A stretch of 53,393 nt of DNA from Hyphomonadaceae bacterium (lineage in GTDB: Bacteria; Pseudomonadota; Alphaproteobacteria; Caulobacterales; Hyphomonadaceae), in the NCBI GenBank assembly GCA_947474455.1, contig CANJIL010000017.1, positions 1 through 53,393 on the forward strand. The letters run 5' to 3'. The first letter of the stretch is position 1, and every line of letters begins with the position of its first letter. Both the position numbers and the translations under genes were made by a program. The notes under the pieces are model-generated. The model was not told where the DNA came from, made no database searches, and saw nothing but the letters and a program-made list of their open reading frames with translations. Positions 31,422-39,583 of this stretch are shown here, piece after piece.

Positions 31422-32795
31422 TTACTCAGACCCCCCGCCTAACACGTTCACGAGGTCCTGCAGTCTGGATAGCCCATGGACGGCCATGCCGTCGACTGTA
31501 TCTGGGGCCCCGGCGGGGACGAAAGCCCTTGAAAAACCAAGCCTCGCTGCTTCGCGAAGCCGCGGCTCGATACGCCCGACCGGTCGAATCGCCCCTGAGA
31601 GCGCAACCTCGCCGAAGAAGACTGAACCTGCCGGGAATGGCTGGTCCAAAAGCGCGGACGCCAGGGCGGCTGCAGCCGCGAGATCTCCGGCTGGCTCGGC
31701 GATGCGATAGCCGCCGGTAACACTGAGATAGACGTCGCGCATACCGAACCGGAGCCCGCATCGCGCTTCAAAGACGGCGAGCAGCATCGACAGCCGCGCA
31801 TTATCCCAGCCGACGATTGAGCGGCGCGGATTGCCGGCGGATTCCTGTCCGGCTAGCGCCTGCACTTCGGCAAGCACGGGGCGTGATCCCTCCATCGCGG
31901 CGAACACAGCGCGGCCGGACGCTTCGGCCTCGCTGCCGGCTAGGAACAACGCAGATGGATCGCGTGCGGGAGTGAGGCCGAGTTCGCCCATCTCGAATAC
32001 GCCGATCTCGTCTGTGGGCCCGAAGCGGTTTTTGACCGAGCGCAGGATACGGAACTGATGGCCGCGCTCGCCCTCGAAATAGAAGACAGCGTCGACCATG
32101 TGCTCCAGCACCCGTGGCCCCGCGATCTGCCCGTCTTTCGTGACGTGACCAACGAGGAACACGGTCGCGCCCGTTTTCTTGGCAAAACGCGTCAGCTCCT
32201 GCGCGCAGGCCCGCACCTGTGCGACGGACCCTGGCGCTGCCTCCAGACTGTCCGACCAGAGCGTCTGCACGCTGTCGATAACGACAAGCTCGGGCGCCGT
32301 GGCCTTAAGCGCCTTGAGAATAGAGCGCAGGTCAGTTTCGGCCGCCAGCTGTACAGGCGAGGACGTGATGCCAAGCCGGCGCGCGCGGCCCTGGATTTGC
32401 GAGACGGCTTCCTCACCGGAAATGTAGGCGCACCTGACGCCGGCCTTTGCCATGGAAGCAGCCGCTTGAAGTAGCAGTGTCGACTTGCCAATGCCTGGGT
32501 CGCCGCCCACCAGCACGGCTGACGAGCGTGCAACGCCGCCGCCGAACACGCGGTCGAGCTCGTCGATCCCCGTCGACAGCCTCGGCGGCGGTGGTTCTGC
32601 GGAATCCAGCGGCGAGAAATCTACCGCGCCGATGCGCGTTTTCGTTCCGCGTACCGGATCGGTAAGACTACCGGGAGTGCCGATCGCCTCTTCCACCAGC
32701 GAATTCCACGCTCCGCACGCTTCGCACCGGCCCGACCATTTCGCATGGGCGGTCCCGCAGGACTGGCAGACATAGGCTGTGTTCGACTTGGCCAT
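31422..32795 (-). CDS. radA: DNA repair protein RadA
   Basis: A 457-residue RecA-like branch-migration and helicase protein. The N-terminal zinc finger has CQSCG and CEACG pairs, then Walker A GGDPGIGKSTLLLQ near residue 95, Walker B LVVIDSVQTL, the RadA-specific KNRFG (VKNRFGPTDEIG) and a C-terminal Lon-like domain (PVGRIEPRLREAARLG). ATG 32795 gives the usual length; the frame is open further. It heads the minus-strand operon with cvpA, purF and SDR. The 212-base gap 32796-33007 before cysK should hold divergent promoters, and I see nothing else in it. Confidence 0.97.
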   Translation of the reverse strand: MAKSNTAYVCQSCGTAHAKWSGRCEACGAWNSLVEEAIGTPGSLTDPVRGTKTRIGAVDFSPLDSAEPPPPRLSTGIDELDRVFGGGVARSSAVLVGGDPGIGKSTLLLQAAASMAKAGVRCAYISGEEAVSQIQGRARRLGITSSPVQLAAETDLRSILKALKATAPELVVIDSVQTLWSDSLEAAPGSVAQVRACAQELTRFAKKTGATVFLVGHVTKDGQIAGPRVLEHMVDAVFYFEGERGHQFRILRSVKNRFGPTDEIGVFEMGELGLTPARDPSALFLAGSEAEASGRAVFAAMEGSRPVLAEVQALAGQESAGNPRRSIVGWDNARLSMLLAVFEARCGLRFGMRDVYLSVTGGYRIAEPAGDLAAAAALASALLDQPFPAGSVFFGEVALSGAIRPVGRIEPRLREAARLGFSRAFVPAGAPDTVDGMAVHGLSRLQDLVNVLGGGSE

Positions 32796-33007
32796 GGCTG
32801 GTATGTTGCAGGTCGCTCGATTCACCGCCAGCCCTGGCCTGACGAGACGCGTGGGCCCATGACAAAACGTCATGCGCCTCATGACTGCCCCCGATGCCGG
32901 AATTTCCTGAGTCAACAATAAGGCAGACCAACAATTTCGAACGACGGGCAGTTTGCGTGCGCACAAAGCCGTATTAGCTTCTGCTAGACCAACAGAGGCA
33001 AAATCCC

Positions 33008-34051
33008 ATGGCGCGCTACAACAACATCGTCGAGACCGTCGGCCACACGCCGGTCGTCCGGATCAACCGCCTCGCTCCGGAAGGCGTCAATCTCTGGGTG
33101 AAGGTCGAGGCCTTCAACCCGCTAGGGTCGGTCAAGGATCGTCTAGCGTTGGGTGTGATCGAAGCTGCCGAAAGATCCGGAGAGCTGAAGCCGGGCCAGA
33201 CTGTCGTCGAGATGACCAGCGGCAATACCGGCATCGGCCTGGCCATGGTCTGCGCCGCCAAGGGCTATCCGCTTGTTATCGTCATGCCGGAAAGCTTCTC
33301 AGTCGAGCGCCGCAAGCTGATGCGCTTCCTCGGCGCGAAGGTTCTACTCACGCCCGCGCCGCTGCGCGCAACCGGCGCCATCACCAAGACTGTCGAGCTG
33401 GCGAAGAAGCATGGCTGGTTCATGACGCGCCAGTTCGAAAACCCGGCCAACCCTGACTACCACGAGAAGACCACAGCCCGCGAGATCATCGACGATTTCA
33501 AGTCGGATGGTCTCGACTATTTCGTCACTGGGTACGGCACGGGCGGCACGCTGAACGGCGTATCGCGGGTTCTCACCCGGGAAAGCCCGCGCACCAAGAT
33601 CGTCGTTTGCGAACCCGTCGACGCGCCACTGATCTCAAGCGGGCAGTCTCAGCAGCGTAATGACGATGGCACGCCGGCCGCCGGTCACCCCGCCTGGAAG
33701 CCCCATCCGATGCAGGGCTGGACGCCGGACTTCATTCCCAAGCTCACGGGAGAAGTCGACTGGTCGAAAATCAGCAAGATCATCACGGTCGCCGCCGGTG
33801 ACGCGATGAAGTGCAGCCATGACTTGGCCCAGAAGGAAGGCATCTTTGTTGGCATCACATCCGGCGCCACCTTCGCCGGAGCGCTCGAAGTTGCGAAGAC
33901 TGCGCCCAAGGGATCGAACATTCTCGCCATGCTTCCTGATACGGGCGAGCGATATCTGTCGACCCCGCTCTTCGCCAACACGCCGGCCGAGATGACGCCG
34001 GAAGAACTTGAGATCATGAAGTCGACACCCTACGCAGTCCCGGCTGCCTGA
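33008..34051 (+). CDS. cysK: Cysteine synthase A
   Basis: A 347-residue PLP enzyme forming cysteine from O-acetylserine and sulfide. PLP lysine is in FNPLGSVKDR (about residue 43), substrate loop TSGNTGIGLA, phosphate-binding YGTGGT near 176, and DTGERYLSTPLF near the end. There is an insertion around residues 215-235 (QSQQRNDDGTPAAGHPAWKP) longer than in E. coli CysK; this form is common in alphaproteobacteria. ATG 33008 has AGAGGCAAA upstream. It is monocistronic, followed by paired palindromic repeats. Confidence 0.94.
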   Translation: MARYNNIVETVGHTPVVRINRLAPEGVNLWVKVEAFNPLGSVKDRLALGVIEAAERSGELKPGQTVVEMTSGNTGIGLAMVCAAKGYPLVIVMPESFSVERRKLMRFLGAKVLLTPAPLRATGAITKTVELAKKHGWFMTRQFENPANPDYHEKTTAREIIDDFKSDGLDYFVTGYGTGGTLNGVSRVLTRESPRTKIVVCEPVDAPLISSGQSQQRNDDGTPAAGHPAWKPHPMQGWTPDFIPKLTGEVDWSKISKIITVAAGDAMKCSHDLAQKEGIFVGITSGATFAGALEVAKTAPKGSNILAMLPDTGERYLSTPLFANTPAEMTPEELEIMKSTPYAVPAA

Positions 34052-34059
34052 GGTTACGC

Positions 34060-34120
34060 GCTCATGGTTCGACGGGCGCGCTGCGTCGCTTGATTAAACG
34101 TCGGTGCTTGCCATGAGGGC
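34060..34120 (+). repeat. Interspersed palindromic repeat, copy B
   Basis: CTCATGGTTCGACGG at the left and TGCTTGCCATGAGGGC at the right, with inverted ends CTCATGG / CCATGAG. The arms match copy A at 9424-9486. It begins 9 bases after cysK, where it may act as a 3' transcript element. Confidence 0.6.
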
Positions 34121-34141
34121 TAAGAGCAAGGCTTTGATTTA

Positions 34142-34190
34142 GCCCTCATGTTGAGCAGGCCGCATAGCGGCCGACCCTCGAACCGCGAGA
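34142..34190 (-). repeat. Interspersed palindromic repeat, copy C (inverted)
   Basis: Read on the minus strand it ends TGCTCAACATGAGGGC, the same arm as copies A and B, and its other arm is GCGGTTCGAGGG. The centre is a perfect hairpin GGCCGC-ATA-GCGGCC. Copies B and C face each other with a 21-base spacer. Confidence 0.6.
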
Positions 34191-34281
34191 GCGTACTTCC
34201 TCGCGAACGATAGATTCGCAGTATTGCCATGTCGCCTCTTCCTCCGTGAAGGTAAACTGAAAAGCCTAGTCTGGTCGCATC

Positions 34282-35670
34282 ATGAATACGCCCGACCTTG
34301 AAAACATCTTTAGCCACATCGCCAGTTACTCGGCTCGCCGCCGCGCTGGCGATGGCGTTCGCCCGCACCATCCCACTGCGTCCTACGCCGAGCAGCTCGA
34401 GCGCTTCAGGCTTCCTGTTCAGGACGAAGGCGCGCCGGCCGATCAGGTGATCCGCGATCTGATCGCCTTTTCCGAGCCGGGTCTTGCCGCCATTACCGGT
34501 CCGCGTTTCCATGCATGGGTCATGGGTGGCAGCAACCCCGTCGGTGTCGCCGCCGACTGGCTGACCAGCCTCTGGGGCCAGAACGCCGGCAATCATTTCG
34601 CGACGCCATCAGCCGCCGCCGCGGAAGCGCAGGCGGGCATCGCCTTGCTTGACCTGCTGGATCTTCCGCGCGAGTCGTCCGTTGGCTTCGTGACCGGCGG
34701 TACGATGGCGAACTTCACTTGCCTCGCCGCCGCGCGCGGTGAAGTGCTGCGCCGCGCCGGCTGGGATGTGGACGCCGATGGCCTCTTCGGCGCGCCTCCC
34801 GTTACCATTATTCTCGGCGAAGAGGCGCACTCCACCGTCTTCGCCGCACTCAAGTATCTCGGCTTTGGCGCGCAGCACGTGGCGAAAGTCGAAGTTGATC
34901 GCAACGGCGCGATGATCCCCGCCGGCTTCGCCCACGTTATCGCCCGCGCCTCCGGTCCTGTCATAGCGATTGCGCAGGCCGGTCAAATCAACACCGGCGC
35001 GTTCGACCCGTTCGAAGCCATTGCAAAAGTGGTGAAAGCAAAAGACGGTTGGCTGCACGTCGATGGCGCGTTCGGCCTATGGGGCCGCGCTACGCCGACA
35101 CATCGTCATCTCGGGGCAGGGCTTGAGTTGGCGGACTCATGGGCCGTCGACGGCCACAAGTGGCTTCAAACGCCCTATGACTGCGGCTACGCCATCGTCC
35201 GCCATCGCGAGGCGCACATGCGCGCCATGCAGATCGCCGCCAGCTATCTCCCCGGCGCGGGCGAAGGCGCGCGCAACCCTTCCGACTATGTCCCTGAGCT
35301 CTCTCGCCGCGCCCGCGGCTTCGCGACATGGGCGCTGATCCGCCATTTCGGCCGTCGGCGGATAGCGGAGATGATCGCGCGTCACTGCGCCTGCGCGCGT
35401 CGCTTCGCGCAAATACTTGGCGCGGAACCCGGCGTCGAAATTCTCAACGACGTCGTCCTCAATCAGGTCGCCGTTCGCTTTGGAAATGACGAGCTGACCA
35501 AGGCGACCATCGCTCGCATCCAATCGGGGGGCGTGGCATTCGTCGGCGGCGCGCAGTGGCGCGGGGCCTGGATCATGCGCATTTCGGTCAGCAGCGAGGC
35601 CACTACGGAAGCCGAGGTCGATCGTTCCGTCGAAGCGATACTGGAAGCCTGGCGCGGCGTGCGCGGCTAG
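34282..35670 (+). CDS. PLP-dependent group II decarboxylase family protein
   Basis: A 462-residue fold-type I PLP enzyme of the aromatic-amino-acid / glutamate decarboxylase superfamily. Features: TGPRFHAWVMGGSNPVGVAA, GFVTGGTMANFTCLAAAR (cofactor phosphate), LGEEAHSTVFAALKYLGFG (ring-stacking His), HVDGAFGLWG (Asp) and the Schiff-base Lys in AVDGHKWLQTPYDCG at about residue 292. These proteins decarboxylate amino acids, but the substrate here cannot be told, and some relatives are lyases or aminotransferase-like. It follows the repeat pair and ends in a 4-base stop overlap with the convergent small membrane gene. Confidence 0.9.
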   Translation: MNTPDLENIFSHIASYSARRRAGDGVRPHHPTASYAEQLERFRLPVQDEGAPADQVIRDLIAFSEPGLAAITGPRFHAWVMGGSNPVGVAADWLTSLWGQNAGNHFATPSAAAAEAQAGIALLDLLDLPRESSVGFVTGGTMANFTCLAAARGEVLRRAGWDVDADGLFGAPPVTIILGEEAHSTVFAALKYLGFGAQHVAKVEVDRNGAMIPAGFAHVIARASGPVIAIAQAGQINTGAFDPFEAIAKVVKAKDGWLHVDGAFGLWGRATPTHRHLGAGLELADSWAVDGHKWLQTPYDCGYAIVRHREAHMRAMQIAASYLPGAGEGARNPSDYVPELSRRARGFATWALIRHFGRRRIAEMIARHCACARRFAQILGAEPGVEILNDVVLNQVAVRFGNDELTKATIARIQSGGVAFVGGAQWRGAWIMRISVSSEATTEAEVDRSVEAILEAWRGVRG

Positions 35671-35879
35671 CGGGCAGCAAAGCACCAGAGGCCGGTACAG
35701 ATCCCGAAGCCGATCTGCATGATCACATCCAGCAGGCCGCCGACAGCAAGAATGGGCAGGCCGACCCACAGAAACACCAGCCAGATTGCCATGGGCGTGA
35801 TGCGCGGTTCCGGTAGTTTGTGACCGGCCACTGTCTGCAATTTGGCGCGCGCCATGTTTGTGCCCTCGGGATCGTTCAT
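35667..35879 (-). CDS. Small membrane protein
   Basis: A 70-residue protein from ATG 35879 (or 62 from ATG 35855) with a basic N-terminal part (ARAKLQTVAGHKLPEPRIT) and a hydrophobic C-terminal half (MAIWLVFLWVGLPILAVGGL and MQIGFGICTGLWCF) that could make two short membrane helices. I recognise no family. Its stop overlaps that of the convergent PLP gene, and its start region is divergent from the GNAT gene at 35913. Confidence 0.6.
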   Translation of the reverse strand: MNDPEGTNMARAKLQTVAGHKLPEPRITPMAIWLVFLWVGLPILAVGGLLDVIMQIGFGICTGLWCFAAR

Positions 35880-35912
35880 CAATTGGGAGCGAGAATCGCT
35901 AAAACTTGGCAA

Positions 35913-36866
35913 ATGAGTCGTTTGGCAATCTCCTGGAACGAGCTTTCCCGCGTGCAATGGGACGCCGCGCTTGCGTCCGCGAGCGCAAGCTATCAGCAGG
36001 ACTGGGCCTATGGCGTCGCACTGAAGGCTGCATCGCCAAGTGTGGATATCCTGCGCGCATCTATTGCCCGCCCGGACAGTTCGCTCGTGGCGCTGGCGCA
36101 GATCGCCGCACGGCCCTTCGCTCTGATAGGCCGCTTCGCGCTATGCACGTTCGGTCCTGCCTGGATCGGCGACGTCTCGCCCGACGATAGGCATGAGGCT
36201 TATCGCCTCCTGCGCAAGAGCCTGCCACAGCGGTGGCCTCGCCTGCTCGTTTTCACCCCCGATGAGCCCGCTGGGGACACCGCCGGCCTGAAGCTTATGA
36301 GCTGCGTCATGACCGGCGACGCGACCGTACTTGTCGATCTCACGCAGGACGAGGCCGCCCTGCGCGCCAATTTCGAATCCAGCTGGCGCAACAAGCTGTC
36401 AAAAGCCGAACGTTCCGATCTCGTCGTCCAGAAGTCAGGCCTCAAGCCTGCGCAATATCGCTGGCTGATCGATGCGGAGGCGAAGCAGCGCCAGAAGCGC
36501 GGCTATCGGGCCATGCCGCTGGAGCTGACGGAGCGCTGGCAGGATGCGAAGGCCGATGGCGCCAAGGGGGATCGCGGTGCCGGGCTCGCCGTCTTTCGTG
36601 CTGATATCGGGCGCGACGCGGCAGCCGGCATGCTGTTCCTAATCCACGGAAGTCGGGCCACCTATCACGTCGGCTGGACCAGCAATGCCGGACGCGACAA
36701 CGCCGCCCACAACCTCATCCTCTGGACCGCGATTAAGGAGCTGAAGGCTAGGGGCGTCGCCGTGCTTGATCTAGGCGGCGTCAACACGCAGTCCGGCGCC
36801 GGCATTGCACGCTTCAAGCTTGAAACGGGTGGCGCAGTGCTGCGGCGGGCGGGCGCCTACGTCTAA
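35913..36866 (+). CDS. FemAB-like GNAT-fold acyltransferase
   Basis: A 317-residue protein of the BioF2/FemAB-like GNAT group: SWRNKLSKAERSDLVVQKSG, GMLFLIHGSRATYHVGWTSN, AHNLILWTAIKELKARGVAV and DLGGVNTQSGAGIARFKLET. Such proteins transfer amino acids or acyl groups to cell-wall or lipid substrates; the substrate is unknown. ATG 35913 (SRLAISWNELSRVQWD) is chosen over longer forms that would overlap the divergent small gene. It converges on mlaF with a 2-base gap. It is distinct from the DUF482 protein at 18469-19671. Confidence 0.8.
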   Translation: MSRLAISWNELSRVQWDAALASASASYQQDWAYGVALKAASPSVDILRASIARPDSSLVALAQIAARPFALIGRFALCTFGPAWIGDVSPDDRHEAYRLLRKSLPQRWPRLLVFTPDEPAGDTAGLKLMSCVMTGDATVLVDLTQDEAALRANFESSWRNKLSKAERSDLVVQKSGLKPAQYRWLIDAEAKQRQKRGYRAMPLELTERWQDAKADGAKGDRGAGLAVFRADIGRDAAAGMLFLIHGSRATYHVGWTSNAGRDNAAHNLILWTAIKELKARGVAVLDLGGVNTQSGAGIARFKLETGGAVLRRAGAYV

Positions 36867-36868
36867 AC

Positions 36869-37636
36869 TCAGATCGCCGGCTTTATCGGCCCTTCGGCGC
36901 GTCCGTTTACAAACTGGTCGACATGCGGGCTGCCGGAACTGTCGAGCTTCGACACCGGCCCACGCCATATGATGCGGCCCTCGTGCAGCATCGCCACCTC
37001 ATCCGCGATCTTCCGCACGCTCGCCATGTCATGCGTGATCGAAACAGCGGCGGCTCCAAGCGCCTTCACCTGTTCGACGATCAGATTGTTCACGGCGTCG
37101 GCCGTGATCGGATCGAGGCCCGTCGTCGGCTCGTCGAAGAAGATAAGGTCCGGCTTGGCGACAATCGCCCGCGCCAGCGCCACACGCTTCTGCATGCCGC
37201 CCGAAAGCTCCGAAGGCCGCAGCTCGGCTGCGGACGCAGGCAGACGCACCTTCGCTAGGTTCTCAATCGCGAGCTTGTTGGCCTGTCCGCGTCCCATGCC
37301 GTCGCGATAAAGCGGGGCGAAGACGACGTTTTCCCATACGGTCAGACTGTCGAACAGCGCTCCGTCCTGAAACAGCATGCCGGTCCGCCGCCGCAGCGCC
37401 TCGATGCCTTTGGCATTTTTGACCAGCTCGCCATCGAAGAAGACTTCGCCTTTCTCAGGCGTCACGAGCCCGAGCGCCGACTTGATCGTCACCGACTTCC
37501 CGGCACCCGAACCGCCGATCACCACCAGCGATTGTCCCGGCGCTACCGCGAGATCGACGCCGCGCAGAACCTGCTTCGGGCCGAACGCCTTGTGTACGTC
37601 GCGCAACTCAAGGATCGGCTTGATGGAGAAATTCAT
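36869..37636 (-). CDS. mlaF: ABC transporter ATP-binding protein, MlaF-type
   Basis: A 255-residue ATPase: Walker A GGSGAGKSVTIK (about 40-48), Q loop FQDGALFDSLTVWENV typical of MlaF, signature LSGGMQKRVALARAI, Walker B LIFFDEPTTGLDP and the H loop SITHD. With MlaE it forms the inner-membrane part of a phospholipid transporter keeping outer-membrane asymmetry. The ATG at 37636 shares one base with the mlaE stop (TGATG). No mlaD-type MCE gene follows, so the substrate-binding protein must be elsewhere. Confidence 0.93.
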   Translation of the reverse strand: MNFSIKPILELRDVHKAFGPKQVLRGVDLAVAPGQSLVVIGGSGAGKSVTIKSALGLVTPEKGEVFFDGELVKNAKGIEALRRRTGMLFQDGALFDSLTVWENVVFAPLYRDGMGRGQANKLAIENLAKVRLPASAAELRPSELSGGMQKRVALARAIVAKPDLIFFDEPTTGLDPITADAVNNLIVEQVKALGAAAVSITHDMASVRKIADEVAMLHEGRIIWRGPVSKLDSSGSPHVDQFVNGRAEGPIKPAI

Positions 37637-38466
37637 CACAACCCGATCCTCACGAAGAGCGAGGTGAGGATATAGTTACTCGCGAGGATCAGCACGGCTG
37701 CGCCGACGACAGCCAGCGTCGCCGCCCGGCCGACGCCACCGGCGCCGCCTTGCGAGCGGTCTCCTTGATAGCATCCCATCAAGGAGATGATGCCGCCAAA
37801 CACAGCCGCCTTGATGACGCCCGACCAGATGTCGTTGCCTGTTACAAAGGCCCATGAGTTTTTCAAGTAAAGCGAGCCATTGAAGTCCAGCGCGCCCACC
37901 GCCACCAGATATCCGCCCAGCACGCCGATGATATCGGCCACCAGAACCAGCAGCGGCAAAGTGAGAATGCCCGCGATCACGCGTGGGGCGTAGAGATAGC
38001 GCGCAGGTTGGGCAGAAAGCGTGAGCAACGCATCGATCTGTTCGGTCACGCGCATCGCGCCGATCTCGGCGGCGATGCCCGCGCTTACCCGTCCAGCCAG
38101 CATCAGACCGGCGAGCACCGGGCCCAGCTCACGCGTGATGCCCAACACCACGATGTTCGGCACGAACTGTTCGGCGTTGAAGCGCGATCCGCCAGTGTGG
38201 ATATTGAGCGCCAGCGCCGCGCCGATGAACACCGCCGTCAGGCCCACGACGGGCAGGGAGAAATACCCGACCTTCAGGCACTGGCGCAGAACTTCGCGGA
38301 GATAGATCACCGGCGTCACGCAGGCGATCAGCACGCGCGCCGAGAAAGCAGTGATCCGTCCAATCTCGCGAAGTCCGCCCAGCACCGTCCGTCCGATTAG
38401 CCGGAGGGGGCGCAACAGGACAGGATCGCGCGGCTGCACGGACGTTGGCTCAGCCGCAGCCGTCAT
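37636..38466 (-). CDS. mlaE: MlaE-family lipid ABC transporter permease
   Basis: A 276-residue membrane protein of the MlaE/permease family with about five to six helices: VGLTAVFIGAALALNIHTGG, the conserved GITRELGPVLAGLMLAGRVS and AAEIGAMRVTEQIDAL coupling region, and LPLLVLVADIIGVLGGYLVA. It pairs with mlaF downstream and starts with a 4-base overlap on alr, so alr-mlaE-mlaF are coupled. Confidence 0.94.
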   Translation of the reverse strand: MTAAAEPTSVQPRDPVLLRPLRLIGRTVLGGLREIGRITAFSARVLIACVTPVIYLREVLRQCLKVGYFSLPVVGLTAVFIGAALALNIHTGGSRFNAEQFVPNIVVLGITRELGPVLAGLMLAGRVSAGIAAEIGAMRVTEQIDALLTLSAQPARYLYAPRVIAGILTLPLLVLVADIIGVLGGYLVAVGALDFNGSLYLKNSWAFVTGNDIWSGVIKAAVFGGIISLMGCYQGDRSQGGAGGVGRAATLAVVGAAVLILASNYILTSLFVRIGL

Positions 38467-39518
38467 GCGCCACCCGCGTAGGTGCGCTCCAGCCGCGATC
38501 CCAGCCGGGTCAGGAATTCATAGTCGATCGTTCCCATGGCCCCGGCGACCTCCGCCAGAGGCATGTTGGGTCCTGCGAACTCGATTTCGTCGCCCGGGAA
38601 CACGGAAAGCCCGGAGACATCCACAACGATGAGATCCATCGAGACCCGCCCCACGATCGGCCGCTTCTGCCCCTGAACAAAGGCCATGCCCCTGTTCGAC
38701 GCCGACCGCAAGAAACCGTCGGCGTAGCCAATGCCGCCCGTGGCCAGCGTACTGTCAGCATCTGCCGTCCATGTCGCGCCATAGCCAACCGTTGCGCCCT
38801 TCTTGATATCGCGTACCTGAAGCACAGGCGCTGTCAGCGTGACAACCGTATGTGGCGGCGATCCCTCGGCAGGCTGCGGTCCCCCGCCATAAAGGCCGAT
38901 GCCAGGACGCACTTCCTCGAAGTGATACCGTTTGCCGAGATAGGAGCCGCCTGTTGCAGAAAGGCTGCGGGGTATTCCCGGCCAATGCTTGCTCGCCTGC
39001 TCGAAAGTTTCGAGCTGCGCCACGTTGAGCGGGCTATCCTCATCCCCACATGCCAGGTGCCCCACGATCCGCACGGGCTTCGGAAACATCTTCGCCGCTC
39101 CCGCCCAATGGGCCTGTGACAAACCCAACCGGTTCATGCCGACATCAACATGCACCGAGGCTGGACGCGGCGAGACATTGCCGCTCACCCACAGGTCGAT
39201 CTGTTCGAGATGATTCAGTACTGGCGCCAGATGATACATCTGGAACAGGTCCATCGTGTCTGGCGTCGGTCCGTGAAACACGTTGATCTCAGGCGCTGCG
39301 CCAAGATGACGGCGCAGGACAGCGCCTTCGGACGGCCACGCCACATAGAAGCGCGAACATCCCGCCTTGCTCAGCGCGCCCGCCACCGCCTCGGCCCCGA
39401 GTCCATAGGCGTTCGCTTTCACAACCGCGGCCGCATAAGCCGGCTCCGCGCGCCGCTGGAACATCCGCCAGTTGGCGACGAGCGCGTCGAGATCGATCTG
39501 GAGGCGTGGTCCGGGCAT
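38463..39518 (-). CDS. alr: Alanine racemase
   Basis: A 351-residue PLP enzyme that supplies D-alanine for peptidoglycan. The PLP lysine is in AAVVKANAYGLGAEAV near residue 34, and the catalytic Tyr is in VGYGATW near residue 245. ARPAS-like DVGMNRLGLS and the C-terminal GRVSMDLIVVDVSGL are also seen. The gene is 65 bases after dnaB and overlaps mlaE, giving a dnaB-alr-mlaE-mlaF run. dnaB followed by alr is a frequent order in alphaproteobacteria. Confidence 0.96.
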   Translation of the reverse strand: MPGPRLQIDLDALVANWRMFQRRAEPAYAAAVVKANAYGLGAEAVAGALSKAGCSRFYVAWPSEGAVLRRHLGAAPEINVFHGPTPDTMDLFQMYHLAPVLNHLEQIDLWVSGNVSPRPASVHVDVGMNRLGLSQAHWAGAAKMFPKPVRIVGHLACGDEDSPLNVAQLETFEQASKHWPGIPRSLSATGGSYLGKRYHFEEVRPGIGLYGGGPQPAEGSPPHTVVTLTAPVLQVRDIKKGATVGYGATWTADADSTLATGGIGYADGFLRSASNRGMAFVQGQKRPIVGRVSMDLIVVDVSGLSVFPGDEIEFAGPNMPLAEVAGAMGTIDYEFLTRLGSRLERTYAGGA

Positions 39519-39583
39519 AGAGCTTCGCTAAAGGGTTTTGATGCGGAGGTGAAGCCGGGCCGAAATGGCGGAGATGGGGCCTC

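Noticed and set aside
32796-33007. Riboswitch or attenuator upstream of cysK
   Set aside because: No recognisable aptamer, hairpin-terminator or leader peptide was found; only an ordinary divergent promoter region is seen.
34120-34596. Minus-strand open frame after cysK
   Set aside because: It is antisense to the well-supported PLP decarboxylase, and part of it lies in the palindromic repeats.
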